A DNA stretch of 64,000 nucleotides, taken from positions 9,438,501 through 9,502,500 of the forward strand of contig NC_092016.1 in assembly GCF_042242105.1 (NCBI RefSeq). Direction: 5' to 3'. Below are positions 12,836-25,194 of this stretch, in pieces (position 1 is the stretch's first letter; the number at the start of each line of letters is the position of its first letter). A program made the position numbers and the translations under genes. Source of the DNA: Pempheris klunzingeri. Taxonomy: Eukaryota > Chordata > Actinopteri > Acropomatiformes > Pempheridae. The notes below the pieces were generated by a model. The model did no database searches. It saw only the letters and a list, made by a program, of their open reading frames with translations, and was not told where the DNA came from.

Positions 12836-13155
12836 TGCCTGACACTTGTTGCGCTACGTCGCACGGGCTACTTTACGTACCTCGGATTTTTTTCTAAAAG
12901 CTTTAACACGACTCAAAAATTTATATTTGCGCACTACAAATACAAACCTGATATTAAATGTGACATAAAAGTATCTAAAGTTAAAAGTGAAAGAGTTCCT
13001 CGTCACAGCGTTGTGAAACGGAGCACAGGAGCTCCAGCCAATGGGCTTCCGATAAGGCGTCTCCTCCCATAACGTGCCCCCCGTCGGCAGTATGGCCGCC
13101 GTCCTGTAGCCTCCGCTGCGTGCTGCCCCAAGATTCAAGCTTTTCCACCTTAAAC
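12836..13155 (+). promoter_or_regulatory. dhtkd1: dhtkd1 promoter and 5' leader
   Basis: Base composition shifts to GC-rich with CpGs directly upstream of the dhtkd1 start. A CCAAT box is visible at 13038-13042 (AGCCAATGGG), about 115 bases upstream of the ATG, a typical NF-Y position for a TATA-less housekeeping promoter. No TATA box is evident. A short upstream ORF lies at 13092-13109. The transcription start is not determinable here. Confidence 0.6.
13092..13109 (+). promoter_or_regulatory. dhtkd1: Upstream ORF (MAAVL) in the dhtkd1 leader
   Basis: ATG GCC GCC GTC CTG TAG, with A at -3 and G at +4, which is a strong initiation context. It ends 46 bases before the main ATG at 13156. If transcription begins upstream of 13092, it would be expected to damp translation of dhtkd1 unless ribosomes reinitiate. 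Confidence 0.5.
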
Positions 13156-16100
13156 ATGTCGGCCATACTTTTCCTGAGAAGCTCGCTGAGCAGACTGCCG
13201 ACAGGAGTGGCCCGGCAGGCCGTCGGCTGCTGTTATCACACCGAGAAAGGTGTGTACGGATACCGACCCAAACAGACGGAGAGCCGGTACGAGCTGCACA
13301 GAGACAGCAGCGAGGCACTAAATCAAGGTCAGTATGGGGTTAACTCACTGTGAAGATAACTCAACTTCACCCAAACAGTCTGAGCCGCACTGAAATAACG
13401 TTATCAACTCATAAATGTACATGAATTATTGCGCTCAACGTTATTTTATCCAGTTTTTCTCTGGTTTCTCTGAGTGTATTTGTTGTTAAATGTCAGCCAG
13501 CTCGCACTGACAGCGGCCTGGTGCTCTGCTCTGTGAACAGATCACGGTCTAGCCCGTCTGGTGGAGGCATACAGGGCACATGGACACAAGGCTGCTAAAA
13601 TCAACCCCTTACTGCCCCAGAAGCCCGTGGCTGACGGCGTGCCTGAGATAGACCTGCTCAGTGGCACCGTCAGAGGACAGCTCAGCACCTCAGGTAGGTG
13701 AACCCTGCAGCACAAGCAGGGACCACGGCAGAGTTGTGTTATTATCACTCCTGTGCATGCTGCATTGTGTAATCTATACTTTGTCAGGGCTAAAAACACC
13801 CCCATACTAGTAAAAGACATGTATTCAAAACTTATTGATGGTTAAGAAAGTTTAATTATCTGCATCCTTCTATGTGTTAAGTAAACTGTGCTTAAAGTAT
13901 CAAAAGTTAAGTGCAACAGGTGGCTGCTGAGAGCTTTTTATTGTATTATTTAGTTGATATTACTGATGTAATAATGTCTATGTAGCATGATATGTAGTCG
14001 ATCGTGGTGCAGATCATTTTTAGCATCTTAGAATATCGGGAGACTTCATTAATAAGAAGGCGTCATATTTTATAAAGTGACAATAATTTGTATGTAAAAG
14101 TAAATGTCGTGATAATGCAAAGTGCAGGACAGAACTTTGATTTTATTTCGTTGTACATTTTACATTACATATTGTTTAATAAACATAAGGATGGAAGCTG
14201 GAGTTAAAAGTCCAGATCAGTCTGTGAACAGCCAGCTAGGTTAATTAATGTATCATTCACATCAGGTTTAAAATGGTCATTGATTTAGATAAGATTAGAA
14301 TCAAAGACAGAGGTGCTCTCTGTCCTGGTGAGGAGCCTTTCATGAATTCAGATCCTCACATATTTGTGCTCCTGCAGGTCTGCGACATTTTGGCAAAGCG
14401 GAGGCTTCAGTGGAGGAGGTTCGGGCCTACCTGGAGGAAACTTACTGTGGCCACCTGTCCGTGGAGACCAGCCAGCTGAGCACCCTGGAGGAGAGGGAGT
14501 GGTTCGCCGACCGCTTTGAGGAGCTCAAGAACAAGAGTTTCTCCCCCGAAGACAGGAGGCAGCTGGCCAAGATCATGCTGGAGTCTCAGGTAGGCCCAAG
14601 TAGAAAGAGGAGGATAACCTCCATATATGATGCAAAAAAAATCTTCTGTATTCTTTGATATGTCTTGTCATGTTTGTTATAGTAATGTCATAGTATCAAC
14701 CCCCCTGTTTCTTTACTTTTTCTTTTATAACCTACAGGAATTCGACCACTTTCTGGCCACCAAGTTTGCCACCGTGAAACGTTACGGAGGAGAAGGAGCA
14801 GAGAGCATGATTGGTTTCTTCCACGAGCTTTTCTACCAGTTGGCCCACAGCGGCGTCACTGACATTGTCATCGGCATGCCGCACAGAGGCCGACTCAACC
14901 TCCTGACAGGCCTGCTGAAGTTCCCACCAGAGGTTAATTAGCCCCAGACTGCAGCATTTACTGAGACATGTATACTTTGAAATCATCCATGACCTTACAA
15001 GATAAGATTGTTTATTTTTGCACTACGAGCACAAGTAAAGAGGAAGTCAGGGTCAGCTGCCACACAACAAACAAGATAAGATGACCTCAAACAACACTGT
15101 GCTTCTACAATCTTTATCTCCAGCTCATGTTCCGTAAGATGCGTGGCCTCAGCGAGTTCCCTGACACGTCGCCCGCCATCGGTGACGTCCTCTCCCACCT
15201 CACCTCCTCGGTGGAGTTGGATTTCGGCGCTGCGCACCCTCTTCATGTGACCATGCTGCCCAACCCGTCTCACCTCGAGGCGATCAACCCCGTGGCTCAG
15301 GGCAAAACCCGAGCCAGGCAGCAGCTCAGGAGGGAAGGGGACTATTCACCCGAAGACAACGCCCAGCCAGGGGACCAAGTCGTCTGTCTGCAGGTACCAT
15401 AACCAAAACACTCAACCAGCCAAGAAGTTTGGGCTTTCAAGAAGAGGAGGAGCAGCTTAAAGGGAATCCAATCAGTGTTGTAATGAATATAGTCAATTGA
15501 AGAAATAAATAGATCAGCGTGCGCTATATTGGCGGAGAAAACTAAGTTTTCCTTCTGCAAAGTAAGTGTGTTCTTGGTCACCGTCGCTGTCATCTGAGTC
15601 ATTGGTGACCAGGAAGAACTACAGGCTCTGTCAGCTCGTTCTGATGCACTGAATTGCAGCGAGAGGAAGTTGTTGCTTCAGTGTTCTTCATTTATCACCA
15701 ACACTGATTGGACGTCAGCATAAAAAGTGGCAGAGTTTCCCTTTAAACTTTTTGTCATTATGTGATAGTGACAGCAGAGAGTCTGACAGGGAACATGGGG
15801 TGAACATGGTTTTGATCAAATTTTTATTCACTTGAGGGCAAAGCAAATGTGGCCAATGATTCTGAGACACCATGTCAATGATCAGCCCGTGCATATCTAT
15901 GTATCACTGTGTATAAAGTATTATTTTTCTTCTTTTTTAGTACCACTTTCTGTTTTCTGTCCACACAGTATAAATAAACATAGTAATTAGCTGCCACAAA
16001 GAAGCTGCTTCAGTTTGTAAATCACCCTCTCACTAGAAGAATTTGCCACATGTGCTCCATAATTGTCTATCACTGCATGTATTCTGATACAGAACCGGGT

Positions 16101-19100
16101 CCAGATTCAGAATCCAATTTTCGAAACATTTTCTGTTGTTGAAATAACACATCTTAAGGTTCGTGCAGCCTCGGCAGAGGGGTTAAAGGATCAGCCCACA
16201 ATCCACAAAGCCCGTCTTAAAACAATTGTCGGGTTCCCCTAATGAACACTGAAACAGGGAATTGGCTATAGAAAGACTAACTCTGGAAGACAGCCACTCG
16301 ATTTGATTGGCTCGGACTGCTGAATCCTCACATTAAGTCCAGATAAACTTTGGAATGTATTTTGAAGATGAGGACTGTGGATATTGGAAGTGATAACTAT
16401 AATAAAGCCCTCTGGGCAGGGAGTCGTTAATGAAGTCCCTTTTTAACCTTCTTGCAGTCTTGCCAAACAATGTCTCTTCTCTTCTCCACAGGTCCATGGA
16501 GACGGCTCTTTCACTGGCCAGGGGATAGTTCCAGAAACGCTGACCCTCTCAAACCTCCCTCACTTCAGAGTCGGTGGGAGCATCCACCTCATTGTGAACA
16601 ACCAAGTGGGTTACACCACTCCATCCGAAAGAGGGAGATCCTCTCTGTACTGCAGTGATGTCGGTTAGTGAAACACCTGAACGCCATTGGTATCAAAATG
16701 ATTAGACATTTGCTACTTTCTTATCAGCCTTTGAAATTGTATTTGCAAATGTGTTTACATGCAAATTTAAAATGGTTTCAAAGGTATTACTTGACACACG
16801 TCATGTACGCTGTTGAAATGTCACAGGTAAGATGGTGAACTGTGCTGTGATTCATGTAAACGGCGATGATGCCGAGGAGGTGCTGCGTGCCACTCAGCTG
16901 GCTGTGGAGTACCAGCGGCTTTTCAGGAAAGACGTCATCCTGGACCTGATCTGCTACCGTCAGTGGGGCCACAACGAGCTGGATGAGCCTTTCTTCACCA
17001 ACCCCAGCATGTACAAGATCATCCGGTCAGTTAGAGCTACCATTTTTACTTCAAGTTTAGCATATACAGCTAATTTCTCAGGATTCTTTGTTTTTCTGAT
17101 CGTGTACATAGACGCACTAATAGTTCAGCAGGTTTTAGCTAATATTTGCTTTACAAAGTAATATCGAATAATATCGAATATCAAAGTCGATATTTGGCTG
17201 ACGGTGGGTTTAGCTTTTTTATTATCTCTTTTTCTTGGAGAACGTCACTTAATACAGCTATCAAATTAGCAACAGATCTGTGTGTCTGAAAAGCTCGATC
17301 TCTTACAGATTGTACATTGATATACATATTAACATGAACACATCAGAATACCAGAACAGTGTATTTTCTCAGGACTCGGGGAGCATAAAAAACATTTACA
17401 TTACATTTGTTGATGTAGGTGGTAACCTACATCAACAGGCTCATTTTCACCGTACAGACACTATTTAAAGACCTCAAAGATCTCTTTGAATGCTGATCAA
17501 AAATTCTCAAATGAACAAACAATTTATTCACAGCAGTCACAGCTGCTACAGACTAAGAAATAGTGCAACATGCTTTCCTTGTGCAGAATTTGTGTGATTT
17601 GGCTCTGTCCAAAGAGACAAAGTTTTTGATGAATGGTGATAATGTGTAACCTCAGTGTTGTTAAAGATGTCCCTAAACTCTGTTAATCAGAATTTTGTTA
17701 GTACAACATTTTTTACATTTACATTTTCGTGGTAAAAACAACAAAAGTGGTAAACAGTGGAGCTGAGGGAAAATGTACCACTAGAATTTGCATCTTGACA
17801 GACATAAACTTTGGGGCATTGTGAAATTTAATTTGGAGATTAAGTTATTTTCCTCCAAAAATGGAGTGAAACTAAGACATTGTGTATTCTGTTCCTGAAA
17901 AACAGCAGTTCATGAAACAGTCACATTGTTGCATCCTCACAGGTCCCGTCAGAGCATCCCTGACTCCTACTCAGACCAGCTGATCTCTGAGGGTCTGATG
18001 ACCGAGGCAGAGCGCGACGAGATCAAGTCCAAACACTACGGCATGCTCAACAACAAGCTGTCCAACATGACCCTGTACAGCCCTCCACCCACCAACCTGC
18101 AGGGCCGCTGGGGAGATCTGGTGGAGCCCCAAGCCAGAGTCACCACTTGGGACACGGGTGTCCCCGTTCCCCTGCTGCAGTTTGTAGGAGCAAAATCTGT
18201 GGACATCCCCGAGCAAATCCAGCTGCATGGCCACCTCGCAAAGACCCACGTGCAGGTACAACCATCGTTGTCTTTGTCCTGTCTAGTGGATCGTCTTTTG
18301 TTGACGTGTCAGCGGCTAGGTATTGATCATTTTTGCCTTCTTTGTGACTCAGGCTCGGTTGCTCAAGTTGGAAGAAGGGACCAAGCTGGACTGGTCCACA
18401 GCAGAGGCCTTGGCTTTCGGCTCGCTCCTCTCTCAGGGTCAGTGTTAAGCAGAGACTACATCCGAAGTGAAATTAAACTTGAGAATCATTGGATTTTGTT
18501 GGTGTCAAGAAACGAATTTGCAGATTTCAGGTTATTGTTGTTCCAGGCTTTAATATTCGAATCAGCGGGCAAGATGTCGGAAGAGGCACGTTCAGCCAGC
18601 GACACGCCATGGTGGTGTGTCAAGAAACTAATGACATGCACATCCCTCTGAACCACATCAGCCCGCAGCAGAGCGGCTTCCTGGAGGTAAGGTCCTTATG
18701 AACATCAGTGTGAACGTAGTCTGTCTAAATTATGTCAACATTCAATGTAATGCTAAGAACATTAGTTCTTACATATTATGTGCCGCGCTGTGTGCTCAGG
18801 TGTGTAACAGCCCGCTGTCTGAGGAGGCGGTGCTTGGATTTGAATACGGTATGAGCATCGCACAGCCGAAGCTCCTTCCCATCTGGGAGGCTCAGTTTGG
18901 AGATTTCTTCAATGGAGCGCAGATCATCTTTGATACCTTCCTCTCTGGAGGTAAACCTCTAATTTACGCCGGTGCCATCAGCAGATTCACAATTACTCTC
19001 ATTATCTCCGATTTTTGGGCAAATCACACATCAGATGTGAAACTGCTGTGTCCTCAGGTGAGGCCAAATGGCTGCTACAGTCTGGTATGGTCATCCTGCT

Positions 19101-22100
19101 GCCTCACGGCTACGATGGAGCCGGACCGGAACACTCATCCTGCCACATGGAGCGCTTCCTCCAGGTCTGTGGGACTGTGATGCCACATCCACGTCAAACC
19201 AAATGACCGGTTTCTGATTCTGTGCAAATATCGTTCACATCAACATCTCAGCCGTAATTTTAAATGGGAATTTTTCTGACAGACTTGACACTTAATGTTA
19301 TGCTGCTGCCTGAAATCCAAACAAACATGGATGCCAAACTCAGTCATACAAAGTAATTAACACACACATCTTATTTCTGATCCCTCACAAAACCACCTTT
19401 GCCATCATACAGCCATCTTGAGCGATCACAAGTCTTAACATGGGAACATTACGCAGCGTTCACATTGTATGGAACGCATGATGAAGGTGAGTAACACCAT
19501 GTTGGGCTGAACGATTCCTCAAGAAACTCAAGTAACTCGATTTAACGCACTGGTGATTATTACTGTCGCACAACACACTTATGCAGAGGACTCTGGAGGG
19601 AGAGAGACAAAAATAGCAAAGGGTGAAAAGAAGAGACAGGCCGGAGAAAACAACAGAAAGTTTCAAACGTTTGGGAGCATTTCAAGCTGAAACAAAACTG
19701 CTGAAGCACTGATGTTGTGCTATTGTGGTCAGGAAAGTGTTTTCTTCAAAACACAGAATGTAGTGTGGCACCTAAATGAGCTAGATGGGTTAGTTTTAAT
19801 GGACAATATTAGTTTATGCAACGTCAGCATAAAAGATGCTGATTTTTCTAAAAAGGAAACCAATTAGTAGTCATTTCAAGAAACGTGTCTCATTTGCTCT
19901 TTAATATATTTACTAAAGCTCTTTAATAAAGTGAAAGTATTTCTTATCCGATTAATCGATTGAAGACTCTCTAGAATACTAAAATAATCGTTAGCTGCAG
20001 CTCTGACACCACGTTCACGTCCTGCAAAGTCATCAGCTGTTGCTTAATGATAAACCAAAAGCACCACGGATGTTTTCATGGAGGTTTAATGTTTTACCTG
20101 AGCCTGTACAGAGGTTATATTTTCACCACTAATTGCATGACTAATGAGAAACGACAATGTCACAGTGAGGACACTTTGTCCAAGTCAGCTTTCTTCAGAT
20201 CAAAGGAACATAATGCAGCGCAGATGATATTACTAGCAAACCACTGAACAGGTCTGATCAATAACAAATCAACAGAGATAATGTTTCTTAACTGGCCACC
20301 AGCAGTCAGCAGACAAAAGGCATCAGACTGAGGTTGTGTCCGAAATCAGCCCCTCATTCACTCATTCACTTCTCCCTACACAACAGTCTGTAGTTTACAC
20401 TGTTGTGAGCAGTGACTTCAGGCACTGACTGCATCACACAGAGGTGATTATTTGATCTATAAATGTGACTCATTGCAATGTGGGTTTTGTTAGCTTAAAT
20501 GATTTTGTGGATGCCATTATAAGGCATGAATTTCAGACTTAGAATTAAGACACTTAAGTAAAACGTCAGAGCATGAATTTAGCGCACTATGGAGTAAAAA
20601 AGGAGTGACCATATGGTTAGGAATTGGTGTGTTTATCACCTTTTTTTTTTTTTTTTTGTGGTGTAGTAAGATTATTTGTAGGTTTGTTATAACCTGCATA
20701 GTGGAGTGAAATTATTCCACATTACAACATTTAATTTACTGCTAAATTTCTGCAAAAAAAAATGCTGATTTTGAGCTTTTCATAGACCAGCACTGCTGTT
20801 TTTACAGGATTTTTTTTAGAAAGTATTGTTTTCGTATTGTTTTTAGAAGCATGGCTCCATCTGTGATGTTATTGATTAACCGGTGGGAAACATCTAGTCT
20901 CTCCTGCTGGATATCACAGCATTCACAGTCTGTTATTGAGCCTCCAGATTTACAAGTTTGGATGTTTCTCAAAAGAACATCTGTGCTCGGCTTTTTAGTC
21001 ACTTATGAGTTTTGTTACACATTACCTAAATTGTAAATGCTTACTCATCCACTTTTTGTCTCTTAGATGTGTGACAGTAAAGAAGAGGGTGTGGACGGCG
21101 ACACTGTGAACATGGCTGTGGTCAACCCCACCACTTCTGCTCAGTACTTCCACCTGCTGAGGAGACAGATGATCCGTAACTTCCGCAAACCTCTCATTGT
21201 AGTTGGACCCAAGATGCTGCTCAGATTTTCTGTAAGCACCGTAGAGATTCTAAAGGAGAAACATATAACATTTTCAACTCCTCTTCGCAGACACTGAATA
21301 ATGTTTGTTGTTTTTGCAGGGGGCAGCGTCCAGTCTGGCTGAAATGGCACCTGGAACATCTTTCAGACCAGTGCTGGGAGATACTTCAGTCTCAGCAGGA
21401 AGGTACAGAAGTCACAACGTTTTCATGATTGTGATGTCTTGGAGACTTTTCTGATAATGTAATTTATTCTGTAGTGGTGGTCCTCAATGTGATGAAATAT
21501 ATCTAAAGCAGATTTTCAGGTTTATACCTACAGGAATGTTTTTACATGCATGCAAGTCTGAAGTCCCAAGCAAAATAACGTTACACACACACACCTAACA
21601 CTTGGGTTTTGCAGTCACTGAGGACATTTCCTTCACAGGTTTATCCAAAACAAAGTAAATCCTCTGGTCTTCAGTTCCTCACAATTTGATGTGCTTTGAT
21701 CAAACCCTCTACGTCTTAGATTTACCAGAGCTAGTGGTAGCAAGATTACAACCGTGGCGGGAAGCGAGATGGATTCAGGTTTTCAGTGGGCTTGACCATC
21801 AACCTGCTGGAGGGCTGAAGGAGATCACATGATCAACTGCATGTGACACCATAAGAGGGGCCAGATCAAAACGCTGTTTTTTCACGCACATTTACTGAAA
21901 GATGGAGCAGGAGAAAAAGAGAGGATGTTTTTTTTTTTTTTTGTGGGTCTCTTGACACAACTGGGACACAGATTTATGTTAAAAAGACATTAAAAAGTGC
22001 ATTTTGCATAATAAGTTCCCTTTTAAAGGAATTATTCAAAGTGTCATCAGCGTATTAGTTTTCTAAAACGAGGTTTTCCAGCTGATGTTTTGAAGCACTC

Positions 22101-25100
22101 TGTAGAGAAGCACGTACATTAAACGTGCCTGTTTTTACTGATTCCATGCAGTGTCCAGAAGGTGGTGCTGTGCTCTGGGAAGCATTACTATGCCCTGCTG
22201 AAACAGAGGGAGACTTCAGCAGCCAACCAGAACACGGCACTCATCCGTGTGGAGGAGCTGTGTCCGTTCCCACTGGAGGCTCTGCAGCAGGAGCTCAGCA
22301 AATACACCAATGCCAAAGGTATGTGTGGGACCCCACCTCCACTGTTAGTGGGCATGCTGAGCTCAGAAGTGCCACCACAACAGCAGTTGGTTTGATTTCA
22401 GTCCAGTCATTGTGGAAAAGTCCATGTTTGTATGTTTTGTTAACGTTTTTGCTTGTACTGCTGCATTACAAGCAAATCAGGGCTCACTCATGAATAAATG
22501 AGAATTTTAATTAATTCAGCATTTCAGGGTGAAGGACTTGACTGTGTTCCTCAGCATACATTATCATTTTTAGTCTTCGTACCACTTCAAAACTAAAGAG
22601 GAAACACAGTAGAGGACAACAACAGTCACTACAGTAACGCAGTGAATAAAATGTGATTTCTGTTTTTATCAGTCATTTTCTCTATCAATTATTCAACTCA
22701 ATTCTTTATCAATGTGGGTTTTTTGTCTCAGTTAATTTAAAAGGAGTGCTTTTAATATACTTATTTTGTCTGATATTTTATTTTTAAATAAAATTGACTT
22801 ACAATTCAATTTTCAATTCAATTTTATTTGTATAGCCCAATATCACAACAGAGTGTCAACTATGTTTGATTTTCATGTAGACAATCAGAGATAATGTAAT
22901 ATAATCAGCTTCCTAGTCATTTGTTTAGACCACAGTGTGTTGCGCAATCTGTAGCCTCTGTTTCCACTTTTCTTCTTTGTGTTTTGCATTTGTCAGGGTT
23001 TTTTCAGCCTTCACTACATATACTGCAGGCTTTGTGACTGATGCACAAGATGTACTTTTCACACACAAAGACAATTCATGGTTCTTTACAGCAAGCTTCA
23101 AAATGCATTAAAACGACATTTAAACCTCAGTGGTAAAGAAAATAAATGATCAAAAATACATGCAGTTTCAGTGCCGAAATGAAACCCCTAAATGTAATTT
23201 AAAAAAGCAGGAGCAAAAAGAGCCTGTGGTACGGAGAAACTAAACACTCACCATGTTTTGTTTCGTCCTCTTAGCTCTACCAAGACAGCATCACAATAGT
23301 CTGGCCTACTAAAAATATACACACTGAAAAGTTTTTCTAGGTCTTGCTGAGACGTAAGTCCTTAAATTCTATGACATGTTTTCAAGGTGACACACTTATT
23401 GTCCTAAAGAGGTTGTTAAAATCTTTGTAGCTATCTGCCTCTGTTTTCAGTGAAAGTGAGCAGTGACCTTTGACCTTTATATTGACAAGTTATCTCAGTT
23501 TTATCCTAGTCTGCTTGGAGGAAAGTGATTTCTTTTTTTCCTCAGTACACTAAGTAGTTTAGTGTCAGGCAGAAAACAATTAAGAAAGCAGCTGCACGAG
23601 TTAGTCATAGTAATTTGAATGTCACTCAGTGGCAACTTCAGTAGACATCTGACAATCACCACTTTTAGAAGCGAGTCCTCAAGAAACCATTAGACAGCCT
23701 GCAAAGAAATCAGCAGAGCCGGTGCATCAGTGTATCTGACAAATTGAAAGTATGAGCTCAGTATTCGCTGCAGGGCTGTTGTGTTTCTCTCTTCCTGTCC
23801 ACGCTCTGTGGGTGACTGGGTGCCAATCCAGACAACGACTGTGTTTGTTTCATTTTGTTATGCAAGACTTTCACAGAATGAGGAACTTCTGGCTGTCGAT
23901 GTCAACATATCTCTGCCTACCCATGAGTCCTTTTTGTTTGCGAGTTGTTAACTGTACTCTGTGAAGTTGGCTTTTTGCTCCTCGCTCAGGTTTCACATAA
24001 CCCTCAAATTCTGAAGTCACTTCTTGTCTTTACAACTCAATGCGGTCGTTCATTCAGTTTCTACTACAACACTTACTATCAGAATTTGAACGCTCTGATT
24101 TCAAGAAACTTGTTGGCGTTCAAAAAACGAAAGCTAAAGGCACCTGGATCATAACTGCTTGTTTCTCTCTTATGCACCTATTTCTTTATGTTTTGCCTTT
24201 ATGAGACAGTAACAGTGGAGGCAGACAGGAAATGAGATAGAGATAGAGGGGAATGGTATGCAACAAAGGTCACCAGCTGAAGCCGAACCTGCGACAGTTG
24301 CGACTATACAGCGATGTGGCGCTCGCGGGTTTCAAGGCACATTTACCTGTTTCTTATATTGTTTGTCCAACTTTTTAAACTGGTTTCTTTGCTGTCCAAC
24401 AAACGTCAAATCTTTCAGCCCTCTACGTCCAGTCGAAGCTCACCTCTCGGCTGGTCTCAATCTGTGGAGCTAGTGGTGCTCAGCGGTCTTATGATAATCT
24501 GTAATGTTATTCAGCTAATCTTTTCATCCTTAACAAAACACAATATCACTTTTTTTTAATAATGTATGATCCCTTACTTGAAATACTGATAAGTGAAGGT
24601 TTGATCTGCGTAGTTGCAGATGTCAGTGTGATTCTGAATGAGGTTTTTTCACTTCTGGGGGGAAAAAAACCCTGAAAGTTGGCTCTTTGTTTCATTGTTC
24701 TCACCTCACCAAACACAAAAGCAGATCCAGTTCCTCTTTGATCTGGAAGCTGGAATCTGGAGCTTTGTGGTCAAAGACTTCAGTGAAAGTGGTAGTTTAG
24801 TCCTTAAACTACATGAACAAGTCACATGTTTGGTGTGAACACAGTGAATCATGTCCTCTTTCAGTGTAATTCATCTTTTTTTTTTTTTAAATCCACCCAC
24901 AGAGTTTGTATGGAGTCAAGAGGAACCTCAAAACATGGGTCCCTGGTCTTTTGTAGCACCCAGATTTGAGAAGCAGCTGGCCTGCAAGGTGAGCAGCATC
25001 TCCGATGATTCAACATACAACGTTAAGCCAAACGGCTCTGAAATGAACCAGTTATGTCACACAGACTAGACCGTCTCCTCTGTCCTCCTCAGCTCCGGCT

Positions 25101-25194
25101 AGTGAGCCGACCTGCTCTTCCCGCCCCTGCTGTCGGTATCGGGACCCTCCACCACCAGCAACAGGAGGCCATCCTCACCGCTACCTTCTCCTAA
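13156..25194 (+). CDS. dhtkd1: DHTKD1, 2-oxoadipate dehydrogenase E1 component, mitochondrial (complete, 17 exons)
   Basis: Thiamine-diphosphate enzyme that decarboxylates 2-oxoadipate in mitochondrial lysine, hydroxylysine and tryptophan breakdown, feeding glutaryl-CoA formation with DLST and DLD. Exons: 13156-13327, 13541-13693, 14378-14589, 14738-14932, 15124-15393, 16492-16663, 16827-17025, 17943-18255, 18353-18437, 18547-18686, 18800-18950, 19058-19164, 21067-21231, 21320-21402, 22152-22318, 24903-24988, 25093-25194. The joined frame is 923 aa, against 919 in human as I recall. Residues 1-40 are Arg/Ser-rich and lack acids until Glu, fitting a mitochondrial presequence. Visible E1 motifs: [11 protein letters not shown] (about 225-235), [11 protein letters not shown] (about 336-346), [21 protein letters not shown] and [13 protein letters not shown] (about 598-610, transketolase-like pyrimidine domain). 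The C-terminus [15 protein letters not shown] matches the family. Start chosen because it begins the presequence with A at -3. The exon 4 donor (GAG|GTTAAT) is weak. OGDH is excluded by length and by DHTKD1-specific stretches. Confidence 0.97.
15457..15746. mobile_element. MITE-like foldback element in dhtkd1 intron 5
   Basis: Two nested inverted repeats bound a roughly 290-bp segment. The outer pair is TTAAAGGGA (15457-15465) and TCCCTTTAA (15738-15746). The inner pair, a perfect 13-mer, is CCAATCAGTGTTG (15468-15480) and CAACACTGATTGG (15699-15711). There is no coding content. The layout fits a non-autonomous DNA transposon; the family was not identified. Confidence 0.65.
16180..16430. repeat. 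Interspersed repeat in dhtkd1 intron 5
   Basis: The text GGATCAGCCCACAATCCACA, then CCCGTCTTAAAACAATTGTC, then AATGAACACTGAAACAG and an AGGACTGTGGAT end, resembles a teleost repeat I recall. It appears related to, but rearranged relative to, the copy at 51541-51750. Low certainty. Confidence 0.4.
17408..17437. repeat. Perfect 13-bp hairpin in dhtkd1 intron 7
   Basis: TGTTGATGTAGGT (17408-17420), a 4-base loop GGTA, then ACCTACATCAACA (17425-17437). The arms are exact reverse complements. The stem is too short for a canonical microRNA precursor. Confidence 0.9.
19503..20005 (+). mobile_element. hAT-like transposon relic with BED-finger remnant in dhtkd1 intron 12
   Basis: The left end (GGGCTGAACGATT) and right end (AATCGTTAGCTGCAGCTCT) are diverged inverted copies of the CTGCAACTAACGATT terminus common in fish hAT-like repeats. 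Inside, a basic stretch leads into [12 protein letters not shown] at 19663-19698, the characteristic opening of a BED-type zinc finger. An in-frame TGA follows immediately. The element is thus a decayed, internally deleted copy. It lies in the longest stretch of intron 12 and does not overlap exons. Confidence 0.6.
21690..22030 (+). repeat. Interspersed repeat in dhtkd1 intron 14
   Basis: A segment ending GAGGATGTTTTTTTTTTTTTTG, then GACATTAAAAAGTGCATTTT and GCATAATAAGTTCCCTTTT, resembles a repeat common in percomorph introns. It has no reading frame. Recognition is from memory. Confidence 0.45.
22800..22862. repeat. Repeat fragment in dhtkd1 intron 15
   Basis: CAATTCAATTTTATTTGTATAGC-type text followed by CCAATATCACAACAGAGTG is a very frequent fish interspersed-repeat signature. 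Only a fragment is present. Confidence 0.55.
24165..24325 (-). mobile_element. SINE-like repeat, inverted, in dhtkd1 intron 15
   Basis: GACAGGAAATGAGATAGAGA, then GGGGAATGGTATGCAACAAAGGTC and GAAGCCGAACCTGCGAC resemble a widespread fish repeat. On the minus strand, GTCGCAGGTTCGGCTTC approximates an RNA polymerase III B box (GGTTCGANTCC), so a tRNA-derived SINE is the best reading. It is diverged. Confidence 0.5.

Noticed and set aside
13120..13155. Non-ATG upstream extension of the dhtkd1 frame
   Set aside because: It begins with GTG and adds 12 residues unlike the family. ATG at 13156 starts a plausible mitochondrial presequence.
17926..18651. 241-codon open frame
   Set aside because: Only its first part is real (dhtkd1 exon 17943-18255). 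It runs through a GT donor into the intron and out of frame through the next two exons.
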